Assembly (NCBI GenBank): GCA_022749755.1 | Contig: CM040444.1 | Span: 18,831,274 to 18,895,273 of the forward strand | Origin: Azadirachta indica | Taxonomy: Eukaryota; Streptophyta; Magnoliopsida; Sapindales; Meliaceae | Reading direction: 5' to 3' | Length of the DNA: 64,000 nucleotides | Shown: in pieces, positions 45,198 through 56,735 of the stretch | Layout of the letters: every line of letters starts with the position of its first letter | Numbering within the stretch: position 1 is the stretch's first letter | Notes under the pieces: model-generated | Database searches by the model: none | What the model was told of the DNA's origin: nothing | What the model saw: only the letters and a program-made list of their open reading frames with translations | Program-made: the position numbers and the translations under genes

Positions 45198-47016
45198 GCA
45201 ATTTTAACGAACCTTATTTGTATTTGATCACATAAGGAAATGTCTCAATGAACTCCACCCATTGGGCATGATGTCTGCTTAATTTGTGTTGCGCCTTTAA
45301 ATATTTCAAAGATTTATAATCCGTATGAATCACAAACTCTTTGGGCCAAAGGTAATGCTGCTAAGTTTTTAGAGTTGGAACCAATTCATACAATTTTTTG
45401 TCATAAGTGGGATAGTTTAAAGCCGTTCTACTTAGTTTCTCACTAAAGCACGCAATCGATCTTCCTTCTTGCATTAGTACGCTTTCGATTCCTGTACTTG
45501 AAGCATTACACTCAATCTCAAATGTTTTAACGAAGTTAGGTAAAACAAGTAAAGGTGCATTAGTCAATTTTTCTTTAATGAGTTTAAATGCCTTTTCTTG
45601 CTTTTTTTCCCACTTGAATAGAACATTCTTCTTGATGACTTCGGTTAAGGGTGCAACTATGCTACTAAAATCTCGAACAAAATGCTGATAAAAACTGGCC
45701 AATCCATGAAAGCTTCTTACTTGATTTATTGAAATAAGCGTTGGCCATTTTTGAATTATCTTTACTTTCTCGTCATCGACCTTAATCCCTTTAGAATTTA
45801 AAACAAAACCAAGAAATACAAGCTTATCTGTGCAAGATGTACATTTTTTAACATTAGCAAATAGCTTTTCTTTCCTTAAAATCTTTAAAACAAATCTTAA
45901 ATGTTCAACATACTCGTTCAAATTTTTGCTATAAATTAAGATATCATCAAAGAAGACTACTATGAATTTCCCAATGAAAGCACAGAAAACATGGTTCATA
46001 AGTCTCATGAAAGTACTAGGTGCATTAGTTAGCCCAAAGGGCATAACTAACCATTCATACAAACCATATTTCATTTTAAATGCAGTTTTCCACTCATCTC
46101 CTTCTTTCATCCTAATATGATGGTTTCCACTCTTAAGATCAATACAATTCATCTAACATATCATCTAATTGAGGAATGGGATGTCGATACTTTACTGTAA
46201 TATTGTTGACAGCTCAGCATTTAACACATATCCTCTATGTCTCATTTTTTTAAGGCACTAGTAGCACTGGAACCGTACAAGGACTCATGCTTTCTCTAAC
46301 ATACCCTTTCTCCATCAGCTCATTAACTTGTTGAAGTTCCTTCGTCTCCTCAGGATTACTTCTACAGGCTGGTCGGTTTAGAATTGTTGCACTGGGTATA
46401 AAATCAATTTGATGTTCAATTCCTCGAATTGAAGGTAAACCAGGAGGCACTTTTTCAGGAAAGATATCTTTGAATTTCTACAAAAGAAATATAACATTGT
46501 TCGGCAAAGATCCGGCAAGATTGTTAGTACACAAAAAGGGCTCCTTGTATATAAGTACTATAAGGGTTTGTTGTGAAAGTAAAGTTCTCTTGATCTCACC
46601 TTTGTTTGCAATGAAATTATATTTTTCTTTTGTCTCACACATCAATGTTGCAACTCTCTCATTTTTCCTCTCACTCTCCTCCACAGTTTTGTCTTTCTCT
46701 GTTTCTTTTCTCTCTTTCACTCACTTTTTGCATCTTTAATTAGTTTTCGAGAACTTGTTTTGAAGTCAATGGTACAAGTGATATAGGTTGCTTTTTTATG
46801 GTAAAAGAGTATCTATTGGTAAAACCGTCATATGTGACTCATCCATCGTACTACCATAGTCTACCTAATAGAATGTGACATGTGTGCATAGGTATCACGT
46901 CTTAAAGTACCTTATCCTTATACTTGCCAATGGAAAATGTCACCAACACTTGTTTTGTTATCTTAATTTTTCCACAATTGTTTAGCCATTGAAGCTAGTA
47001 CAGTCGTGGATGTTTC
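45198..47016 (-). pseudogene. Ty3/Gypsy protease-RT-RNase H remnant (minus strand)
   Basis: Read from 47016 downward: protease end, basic spacer, pre-RT region (PPGLPSIRGIEHQIDFIP, 46250-46450), then reverse transcriptase with [25 protein letters not shown], and the catalytic FFDD ([12 protein letters not shown] region near 45945), continuing into RNase H ([12 protein letters not shown]..., ending [19 protein letters not shown] near 45220). The 264-residue open segment 45361-46152 is the longest surviving retroelement frame in the window. Integrase is absent. Confidence 0.9.
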
Positions 47017-47442
47017 ATGGTAGGTAACAATCTTGAAGCTTATTTAAAGTGGGAGAAGAGAATTACGATGGTTTTCGATTGTCACAACTACTTCGAGATC
47101 AAAAAGATAAAACTTGCGGCAATTGAATTTATTGATTATGCTATTATTTGGTGGGATAAATTGTTGAAGGATAGAAGAAGAAATCAAGAACGTCTTGTAG
47201 AGATGTCGGACGAGATGAAGACAATAATGAGAAGAAGTTTCATTCTAAGCTACTTCCATCAAGAGCTGTTCAACAAATTGCAGCGTCTAACTTTAAGATT
47301 CAAAAGCATAGATGAATACTACAAAAAGATGGAGGTTGTTATGATTCAAGCAAATGTAGAGGAGGATAGAGAATTTACAATGGCTAGGTTTAAGTTATCC
47401 TTTTACATCTTTATTGAAAGTTTCACTATTTACCTATGATAC
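47017..47442 (+). pseudogene. Ty3/Gypsy gag fragment (plus strand)
   Basis: NLEAYLKWEKRITMVFDCHN ... AAIEFIDYAIIWWDKLL ... MSDEMKTIMRRSFI ... LFNKLQRLTLRFKSIDEYYK, a clean 125-codon stretch of retrotransposon gag. It begins where the minus-strand protease stops (GTAGGTAAC at about 47020) and ends near 47400, before repeat R. Confidence 0.85.
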
Positions 47443-47464
47443 TAGTGACAATTTGTAAGACTGA

Positions 47465-47558
47465 AAGCTATCACACAGATTAAATGTCAGGTATAACAAT
47501 CAAATCAGTGGCCTCTGATGATTAACTTCAACTATAAATATCCCTCTCTATTAAGGCA
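47465..47558 (+). repeat. repeat R, right copy
   Basis: Direct copy of 30170-30258 (AGGTATAACAATCAAATCA ... ACTATAAATATCCC), beyond the other end of the Gypsy cluster. The TATA-like sequence suggests that it is part of an LTR. Confidence 0.7.
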
Positions 47559-49084
47559 TCAAGTAAATAGTGAAACTTTCAAGAGTTTAAAAAGACTTGA
47601 GCGTTTTGAGAAAGAAATTGAGAGGAATTAAGGTAATTCAACAATCTACAAGTTTTATTATGTTTTATGTTGTTGTTATGAATTAAGGATTTTATAAGAA
47701 TGTTGAGGATATACTAATTTAGATTAATTATAGTTTATAAGCTTGAGTTTTGGTGATGAAAATGATTAAAGATTTTATAGGAATAAGTAATGATAACAAG
47801 GGAAACTTTTGCAAAACCTAGACATTAGATAGTAGCTTGCTCCATAAATTTTATAAATTTCTGTGTTGTGTATTTTACTAAACTATTGTAGTTGGTTAAA
47901 CTAGACATCACAAGGGTCATTATAAAATTTATTTCATTCAAAAATTTTATGCTTTCGATTTTATATGAATTTTTGAATTTGGCCCTAAGATGTTGGAAAA
48001 CACCAATTTCTACATATATTCATGAATGGTAAAATTTTGTAGGTAGATCAAATCGTCTCTAACAATTATGAAATTTTAAAAATGATTTCTGACCATGCCT
48101 ATTTTACGTATTAAAATTTTGTGTTCTAATTCTGAATATGTGATTTATTATTAATTTTCAAAATAAACTATATCAATATATATTTGAAGTTTACAGAACT
48201 GGGAAGTCCAAAATGAAAATTGTTTAAAGTGGTTTGGAATTGAATTCTGTTATGAAACTTTGATTATGCTATTTTATATATGTGTCTATGTAATCTCTGC
48301 AAAGTTTCATAGCCATTACTTAAGAGATTGAATTATTAAAAATCATAGTCCTAGGTATACTTAGTCAATCTATTGTATTATTGGAGGCAAATGATAAGTG
48401 TTTTATACTTTTAGTTATGTGACTTATGAGAATTATTCCTTGATTCTTGGCTTAAAGTGATTGAGTTATTTGCTTGGGACATCAAGAGATAAGTATTCTA
48501 GACTTTTGGAAAAGAAATCACAATAAACATATGTATTTGTGTGACTATGTTTGAAAATGCTTTGGAATTATGTTCTAACATGAAAATATTAATTTATTTA
48601 TATGTTACTATAATATGTATGAATATGTTTATGTGTTGTGCAAAAGTTATTGATCACTGGCATTAGCATGACTTATGCATCATGCTTTTGCAAGAAAAAA
48701 ATATTCATTAAAGTTGAGACTTCATATTTTTAAAAGGGTATCGAATCAATACTTTCTTAGTAGACAATTAAAAGTATTTGTGGCGCCTTTTGATATGTGT
48801 GGCTATTCCTTCGGGTTTGGTATATGTGATATGTCTTATGTATTTCGTATGACATGGGAGAGACCTATGGGTACCTTTAAGACTTATGAGGCTTCGCATT
48901 TATGTGTCGACAGATTTGTGCATGTGTGAGAACTTGCCTATGATCAGAGCAAGGATGTAGATCTTACCTTCAGGCACGAGTGTTCCTTATGTGTGAAACT
49001 TTTATGCCTCACTTATGTTTACCCTACATACAAAAAGTCATCAATAGGCAACTTAGGCTCAATATGTAATAAGTGATATGTAAA
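47559..49084. other. LTR-like non-coding DNA before the gap
   Basis: No coding sequence recognised. The stretch around 48780-49000 (TTCGGGTTTGGTATATGTGA, TATGTATTTCGTATGACATG) has the look of plant Gypsy LTR sequence. It may belong to an LTR starting with repeat R, or to the Athila-like LTR whose end is at 49908. Confidence 0.4.
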
Positions 49085-49184
49085 NNNNNNNNNNNNNNNN
49101 NNNNNNNNNNNNNNNNNNNNNNNNNNNNNNNNNNNNNNNNNNNNNNNNNNNNNNNNNNNNNNNNNNNNNNNNNNNNNNNNNNNN
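49085..49184. other. assembly gap (100 N)
   Basis: Exactly 100 N, the usual placeholder for a gap of unknown size. Confidence 0.98.
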
Positions 49185-49908
49185 AATATTTAATTTTTGT
49201 ATAATTCTTCATCATTTAATGAAGAACTAAATTTTCTGAACTGGGGCAAAGATGTAGCCTAACTAAGATAATTTATTTTCTAAAAAATTGTGTTGTTTGT
49301 GGTTTGTTATTCAATATTGAGCATTCATTATTTTGCTTATTGCTTTTAAATATTTGGTCAATATTTAATTGATTTGTGAACCATATTGATCTGAGAAGTG
49401 ATTTATGTATTTTGATTAAGTAATGAATGCCATGAATTACATGTTAGATAGAAATATACTACCATGATTCATATAGAATTAAGAATAATTATTGTTATTT
49501 TAATGAACTTTCACGTTATTTGATTCACATAGAGATATAATGGATTAATATGTATAAGTATTTTTGGTAAATCTTGAGAAAGATTATCAAATAAATTAGG
49601 ATAATTTTCTGTTAATATTAGTAATAAATTGAAATGACACTATTGAAGGAATTAAATTTGAATAGTTATGATGAAATCTATTGCACTAATGTTTTAATCC
49701 ATTGAAATTCACAATTTTGCTTTGTTACTTTAATTTAATTTTTTTCTATTTCTTGTTAATTGAACATTAATTAAATTTTTTAAATAAATTTAGTATTAAT
49801 TATCTTCAGTAATTAACAAATTAATCAATTCTCGTGGGAACTATACATAACTTATCATATATTACTTGTAGTGATAACGTGTACTTGCGTTTATTAAAAT
49901 CTACAACA
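49185..49908 (+). mobile_element. Athila-type 5' LTR, 3' part
   Basis: The LTR ends ...AAATCTACAACA at 49908, followed by AG and the primer-binding site. The GATAACGTGTACTTGCG stretch (49873-49890) matches the end typical of Athila LTRs. The LTR start is not seen; it lies in or before the gap. Confidence 0.7.
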
Positions 49909-49914
49909 AGTTTT

Positions 49915-49932
49915 TGGCACCGTTGCCAGGGA
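49915..49932 (+). other. Athila-type primer-binding site
   Basis: TGGCACCGTTGCCAGGGA matches the TGGCGCCGTTGCCGGGGA primer-binding site of plant Athila elements at all but two positions (transitions). It fixes the orientation of the element as plus. Confidence 0.88.
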
Positions 49933-50136
49933 TTGTTTTAATCTTTGTTAATATCAATTTGGATTAATTCTGATTTTAATTTGAAGTTTGTTTTATTGTG
50001 AATTCAGGTTCTTTCTCTAGTGCATGAGACGTTCCAAAAGTTCTAATCTGTTCCTTTGGATAGAGAGATATAACGGACGTTTTGCAAGTAAAATAAAGAG
50101 TAAAAACAAGCATCAACAACACAACAAACTAGCACC

Positions 50137-51832
50137 ATGGCAGAAAATGTGGTTGATATTGTTGGGGTTGAAAATCATAGAGCATTGAGGGATTATGCTA
50201 TTTCAACAATTAGTGGCACTTCATCCAGCATTAAACGGCCTACAATTCAAGCCAACAACTTTGAGATTAAGCCCATAATAATTCATATGATTCAAACTTC
50301 TATCCAATTTAGCAGATTGCTGAACAATGAATATCGTAAATTTTCTGGAAATTTATGACACTTTCAAGTATATGGTGTTTTGGATGATGCAATAAGGTTG
50401 AGACTCTTTCCATTCTCACTTAGAGACAAGATGAATTGATTGTTAAATTCACTTTCTCCCAGAACCATCAAACTTGCAATGAATTAGCTTAGAAAATCTT
50501 AAAGATTTTTTTCCCTCCAGCAAAGACAATGAAAATAAGGAAAAAATCACATCCTTTTCTCAAATCGACATGGAATCATTATATGAAGCATGGGAAAGGT
50601 ATAAGGATATGTAAAGAGGTGTCCAGATCATAGGTTGCCAACATGGTTGCAAGTTTAAACATTTTATAGCGAATTAAGTTGCACAATTAGAACAATGATT
50701 GATGCTGCAGCAGGTGGTGCATTGATGAACAAAACACATAATGAAGCATATGCATTGTTGAAAGAAATGACTTCTAATAATTATCAATGGCCCTCAGATC
50801 GTTCAACACAAAGAAGAGCTGCTAGAGTGGATAAAATTGATGCCATTATCGCTTTAACAGCCTAGGTTGCTAATTTGTCAAGATAGCTTGGTAATTTGAA
50901 TATTAATCCTATCCAATTTTATGTTCAAGTGTGTGAATTAAATGGAGGAAATCATGCTAGTATTGATTGTCAAATAGGTAATCCATTTGCTTCTTCATCT
51001 TCTGAGCAAGCAAACTTTATGTCAAATTTCCAAAGGCAACCTTGGAATCCTTATTTGAACACTTATAATCTAGCTTGGAAACATCATCCGAATTTTTCTT
51101 GAAGCAACAATCAAAATGCGATGAAATTAGGAGTGGGCATAAAACCGGATCGAACTAGAACCGGACCAAAATTTACAAGTTCGGTCTGATATTTTATCTA
51201 ATTTGGTCTGGTTTCGGTTCTTAAAATCAAAAATTCAAAATTTTCGGTTTAGTTTTTGTTTCGGTCCAAAAAACGATAACTGTACTAAAAATATTATTTT
51301 TTAATATTTTTATCTAAACGACGTCATTTTATTATATTTTCCTAAAATGACATTGTTTACTCTACTGAAAGAGTTTAAAAAAAAATAATAAATTTATACA
51401 AAAACTAAACTGACCCAAAAATCGAATTGATCGATTTGGTTTTAATCCAGTTCTAATATGTAATCGGTCTGGTCCAGTTTGAGTTTTTCTTTCGATTCAG
51501 TCTCAAAATTTGAGATTCGAAATTTTTGGGTTCAGTCCGATTTTTAAAAGTTCAGACTGAACCGAACAGTGCCCACCCTTAAATAAAACCACCTCTCGGT
51601 TTTCAGCTGCAAGAAAAGAAAGTGAACTTGGAAGATGCACTTGCGCAGCTCACCATGAATACCTCTAAGTTCATGACAAAAATTGAGACAACATTGCAAA
51701 ACCAAGTTGCATTCATTCAAAATCTTGAAGTACAAATGGGTCAAATGACAAATTTATTAGTAGAAAGATAGCAAGGTTTTTTATCAAGCAATACGAAGAC
51801 AAATCCAAAGGAGCAAGTGAAGTGCAAATTTA
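50137..51832 (+). pseudogene. Athila-like gag (interrupted)
   Basis: Starts MAENVVDIVGVENHRALRDY at 50137, then RPTIQANNFEIKP, followed in shifting frames by the typical SDDAIRLRLFPFSLRDK, MESLYEAWERYKD and MIDAAAGGALM regions, a decayed knuckle (VCELNGGNHASIDCQIGNPF, one cysteine missing) and NPYLNTYNLAWKHHPNFSW. A MITE (51128-51581) splits it. It resumes as GFQLQEKKVNLEDALAQLT to NPKEQVK (51832), where a solo LTR is inserted. Stops are frequent. Confidence 0.88.
51128..51581. mobile_element. hAT-type MITE inside Athila gag
   Basis: 454 bp with terminal repeats TAGGAGTGGGCA and TGCCCACCCTTA, the signature of a common plant hAT-type MITE (TAGGGGTGGGCA family). The interior is rich in CGGTCTG/CCGAAC motifs and has no coding capacity. 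It splits gag codons that are otherwise adjacent. Flanks GATGAAAT and AATAAAAC could be a decayed 8-bp TSD. Confidence 0.82.
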
Positions 51833-53772
51833 GATGCTTGCAAGCGCACGAATCACCAATAACTAGTGATAAATTCACCCCGAGGTCGATCTCTGAAGGA
51901 ATTGCTATAGTTTAGACCCTTTTTAGTTTCCTTTTAATTACTAAATGAAAGAATTAATTAAACAAATTTTATGTGAATTCAATTTAAATGATTTAATAAA
52001 TAAATTGAAAGATCACTACGAAAGTGAAATGAAGAAAAATAATGACATAAAATGGAAGTTGGCTAGTTATTTACTCTTGTATTGAATTATTAGGTGAATT
52101 AGTTAAATATTCTAATGTTTAAATTATTGGTCTTTCCACTAAGCCTAAAAAATTCTAATGATCATGGTAATTCTCATTCCAATCAATTAAATATATCCTT
52201 GATGTGAGGCCTCTACTTAATTAATTGGCATATTCACAAGGAAATCATATGACCATTTAAATTAAATCCGATTAATGGATTTAATCTAAACACTTGTTCA
52301 AGGGAGCTTAATTAAGGTAAGATGGCGTGTTTAGCACCTTAATTCTCGTTTTTTAACTTTAATCACAAATTGTAGGTGGCCAATCCATAATTAATAAACC
52401 ATTGTAAGAAGATTAATGAACAAGAAATAATCTTAAACATCAATTAAAAATTATTCACAAAATATCCAATACAATTGTAGTTGCTAAGCCAAACTCTCTC
52501 AACAAGTTTATCCTTTCATTATCTGGTTTAAATCATGAAACCAAATATGAAATTCTAAACATATTGCAAAAAAAAAAAAAAAAAAAAAACTTACCTTCAT
52601 TAAAGATTTACCCCAAGTTTTTGAATTAATTGATCATCTTCTTCAAATCCTTGGTGAAAATTGCTTTCTATGAAGGATGAAGCTAACACATAAATTACAT
52701 TAATTTAAGAGAATGACAAAGCAAAGAAAGAACTACTCCATTAAGATTAGAAAAACAAAGAAAGGACTACTCCATCAAGATTAGAGAAACAAAGAAAGGA
52801 ATCCCCCTAAGGGGAGTAAAACAAAGAGAACCCCCAAGGGGGTGCCCAAAAGGATCCCCCCAAAATGATCAAAATCACAGCTTATATAGGCTAGATCAAG
52901 GACGCTTTACATGTGTGAGCACATGTAAGTTGCAGAATTCATCATATCTCTGTCTTCCAGATTGTAGCTCACGTTTGACTGTTTTCCATGCCGAATTAGA
53001 GAACGTGATCTTCATATACATTGTGGATAATTGAATAATCTTTCTCATGATTCAAGAATCGTGTCATTTGGAAGTCTAGAGCATGAGATATAATCAAAAC
53101 CATAAAGCATGCTCAAATTGCAATGTTTACAGCCACTGTCTGAATTATGACTACTTTAGACAGCCTAGATGCACGAATTTGAAATTATGCATCGCATAAA
53201 ACGTGTAGTTGCCTTTCTCATGGTTCCACTGCTTCAAGAATCAACTCAATTGGTGGGTATTCAGAAAGTTATGGCCAAAGGACAGAAACGTGCTCACAGG
53301 TCCAGGGTGCATATGGAGGGGCAATGCTTCATTACATTCCTTCACACTTTCAGCTCCTACCCATTCTGAATTTTCAAACATTGTCCAAACATGAATTATT
53401 AAAAAATGAGTTAGCTTTCACTTGCAACAAGAATCATTCCATTTAAAGATGTCTACGCAAAGTTATGGCCATGACACTGATTCATGTTCAAGTGATTTGT
53501 ATGCAAGTGGATACTTTACATCTTTAATTACAACTTGCACTCCTTTACGCCTATATAGAAAAAAAACACCACATACACACTTAAATACATGTATTATACT
53601 CATGCCATCTTGTACAATTATACATATTTGCATGTATTTGAGTTCTAGACCACAAAAATATGTAAATGAAAGTTATGGCAATGAAATTTCACAATTTATG
53701 CACAAATAGGGACATTAAATTCAATAGTGATGTAATAATGTCTTATAAAATACATGTAAATGAAGTACTTTT
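51833..53772 (-). mobile_element. solo LTR of an Athila-type element
   Basis: About 1.94 kb lies between AAGTGAAG at 51825-51832 and AAGTGAAG beginning at 53772, so gag (EQVK|A) is interrupted with a repeated target. On the minus strand it starts TGTTGATAAGTG and ends ...GATTCGTGCGCTTGCAAGC...TTTGCA, as Athila LTRs do. TATATAAGC lies at about 52883-52891 (minus strand). No internal region or primer-binding site accompanies it. It contains a 22-base A run at 52568-52589 and a two-copy repeat of about 36 bp (52733-52800). Confidence 0.8.
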
Positions 53773-55430
53773 AGACACTTATCAACAAGTGAAGGCAGTT
53801 ACACTTCAGAGTGGAAAACAACTCAATGAGCTGAAAAGCAATTTAAAAGAAGCAACGAAAGAACAAGTTGATTTTTGTCCATCAAATGTAACATCCATAA
53901 TAGCATCAAGTTCTTCCATTACAAAAGCTGAAAGAGAAAGTCGTAAAAAGAATTGTGTGTCACTAATTCCATTCCCTTAACGTTTGTGGAAAAATAAATT
54001 AGATAAGCAATTTTCTAAATTCCTTGATGTGTTTAAGAAATTGCATATTAATATTCATTTTGCAGATGCATTGGAGCAAATGCTAAGTTATGCTAAATTC
54101 ATGAAGGAGATTTTATTCAACAAGACAAAATTGGAGGAAAATGAGATGATCTTGTTAACGGAAGAGTGCAGCACTATCTTGCAAATGAATTGCCACCAAT
54201 GTTTAAAAATCTAGGGAGTTTTACAATACTTTGCACTATTGGAGAGTGTTATTTTGAAAAAGTTTTATGTGATTTAAATGCAAGTATTAATTTAATGCCT
54301 TTTTTCATTTTCAGGAAATTAGGAGTTAGCGAGGCAAAGCTACAACCGTCTCTTTACAATTAACGGATTGACCAATTAAGCATCTAAAGGGTGTAATTGA
54401 AGATGTATTGGTCAAGGTAGATAAGTTTATTTTTCAAGTCAATTTTATTGTCCTGGATATGGAAGCTGATCCAGAAATTCCACTTATCTTGGGTCGGCCA
54501 TTTTTAGTTATGGGGAGAACTTTGATTGATGTACAATAAGGGAAACTAATCTTACGAGTTCTAGATGAGCAAGTTGTCTTCAATGTGTTCAAAGCAATTA
54601 AGTATCCATCCAAAATTGATTGTTGTTTTCAAATTGACACTCTGGATAAGATGGTGGTTGAAACATTCAAAAGTGAACATCCAAATAAACTACTTGAAGC
54701 TTTTATTGTGCATGCTAAATCTACCAAAGCTGAAAATGCAAAAATTATAAAATATGCTCATTATTTAGAAGCTACTCCACCTTATTGTCTTCAAAGGCAG
54801 AATTTTGAAGGACTTAATAGAAACAATTCTCAACCATTGTCATCCGCTCCTAAAAATTCAAGCTCAAGCCACTGCCATTTCACTTTGTTATGCATACTAA
54901 AGTGAAAATTCAACATTTCCAGTCATAATTTCAGCGTCTTTGAGTGAATTAGAAGAAGAAAAACTACTTTGAGTTTTAAGAGATCACAAGACATTATTGG
55001 GATGGTCTATTGTCGATGTTAAAGGTATAAGCCCTTTAATTTGTATGCACAAAATACTAACGGAAAAAAATTTTGGACCAATAGTTGAGCATCAATGTAG
55101 ATTGAATCCTAACATGAAGAAAGTAGTAAGGGCTAAGGTTTTGAAATTGTTAGATGCTAGAATTATTTATCTAATTTTTGATAATCCATGGGTGAGTTCC
55201 GTGCAAGTTGTTCCAAAGAAAGGGGGAATGATCGTTGTGAAGAATGACAACAACAAATTTATTTTGACAAGAACAGTCACGGATGGTGAGTATGTGTTGA
55301 TTATCACAAGTTAAATGATGCCACTCACAAGGATCAATTTCCATTATTTTTTATTAATCAAATGTTAGATAGATTTGCTGGTTATTTGTATTATTGCTTT
55401 CTAGATGGTTATTCTTTGGTTGTTAGAAGC
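53773..55430 (+). pseudogene. Athila-like gag end, protease and RT start
   Basis: QVKAVTLQSGKQLNE (gag end) continues into KNKLDKQFSKFLDVFKKLHINI (54000), NELPPMFKNLGSFTI, the protease region (CDLNASINLMPF, about 54268-54303, where Asp-Leu-Asn-Ala replaces the usual DLGAS; and LILGRPFL near 54490), HYLEATPPY, then RT N-terminal sequence (DVKGISPLICMHKIL, VEHQCRLNPNMKKVVRAKVLKLLDARIIY, VQVVPKKGGM). The RT breaks off at about 55430, soon after YYCFLDGYS. Many stops. Confidence 0.88.
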
Positions 55431-55781
55431 ATTTCCACTTCAATTGAAGACCATACTTACAATGAAGTTTGTACCCAAATGATCATTCTCAGCACATCTT
55501 CTACCATCATCCCTCGAAGCTAAGTCATCAATAATCCATCATTGTCCATCCATTGGATGAATTTAGGATTGATTATTTCTTTCAAGCATAGTAAACTTTG
55601 GATGTCAATGATTTGATTTTGTAAATTGAGACTTCCAACTAGATGAAGAACTTGAGACTTGCAAAGAAGATAATTCTTTGTAGTAAACTTGATAAAAATA
55701 GACTGGCACATTGATAGAAAGACTGGATGGTTAGGTTTAGTTCTAAAATTTGATGATTTTCAGCCATTGACTTTAATACCA
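55431..55781 (-). pseudogene. Copia gag start and leader
   Basis: On the minus strand, IKFTTKNYLLCKSQVLHLVG ... NPKFIQWMDNDGLL (55520-55711) matches the N-terminal gag of Copia elements (typically NFLLWKSQVLP...FLQWQRQDQLL). A primer-binding-site-like TGGTATTAAAGTC (55781-55769) precedes it. The remaining element is absent: the sequence ends against the Athila RT at about 55430. Confidence 0.8.
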
Positions 55782-56167
55782 TGGAGAAATAAATGACGAG
55801 GTAATGAAGAAGTAATCTTTTTGTTAAATATATTTTTACAATGCTTATACAAATATATACAGGAATGAGTTGTTAACAATGAAAGGTAAGCTATAATTGT
55901 TAATAGAAAGATTATGTCTTTCCAGCAAGGTTTATATAGCTAGTTGAAGATTAGTTGTTTCCTAGCCATTGTAATCAAATCTTAAAGTGTTTATGCCTTT
56001 GGCTAAAGCAATGTATACTGCCAGATTTGTTTCCAAAGAGTTTGTGCTTGACTTGTTTTCCTTTCCATAAGTAGAGTCTGAATTTGATTTGGCTATTTCT
56101 AATCTTGTTTCAAACTTTGTATCAGTTTGATTTCTTTGATTCTGATTCTAATTTTTTACCAGAAACA
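55782..56167 (-). mobile_element. Copia 5' LTR (minus strand)
   Basis: 386 bp starting TGTTTCTGGTAAAAAATTAG at 56167 and ending ...TTATTTCTCCA at 55782, directly against the primer-binding site. TATA-like TATATAAACC (minus strand) at about 55930. It belongs with the gag piece at 55431-55781. Confidence 0.75.
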
Positions 56168-56735
56168 ATATTAAGATTTTGAAATAGTGAATAACTGCAC
56201 AATCACTAGAGAAAGGAAAATTTAACCAGCCACCTTAGCCAACCTCTTCTCTTTAGCTGAAATGTCTTATCTGTTAGATTCAATAGACGTACATTTAGAT
56301 TACATAGATCCCATTGCAAGAAGATTAATTATAAACATCTCCAAGAGAATTAAGCAAAAACTACATAATCTTTGCATTACATGAGTAAATGAAAATAACA
56401 TTAAAAGTAACCAAAAAGAAGGAAATGCAAGCCTATGTACACTAGTGTACTAGACAAGCATCATGAGAAAAAAAAATTGAAAGTAGATAAAATGCAAAAG
56501 CTCTAGAAATCAAGCATCACTTTACTAAAAGATAAAGAGAAATAATGAGTGGAATCATCATAATTACAACAGTCATACCATGTGTAATCGAATATTTTAT
56601 GAGGGAAGTCTTAGATGACTTTCGATAATTAATATGAATAAGATGCTAATATTCGTATATCGCTTCCGAAATCATGAATAAACTACTTATAAGTCTAAAC
56701 AGTAATGCATATGTTTGCGACAATGTTAATGTGTG
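56168..56735. other. non-coding DNA
   Basis: No gene, RNA or transposon end recognised. Together with 58158-58904 it forms the flank of the solo LTR between them. Confidence 0.5.
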
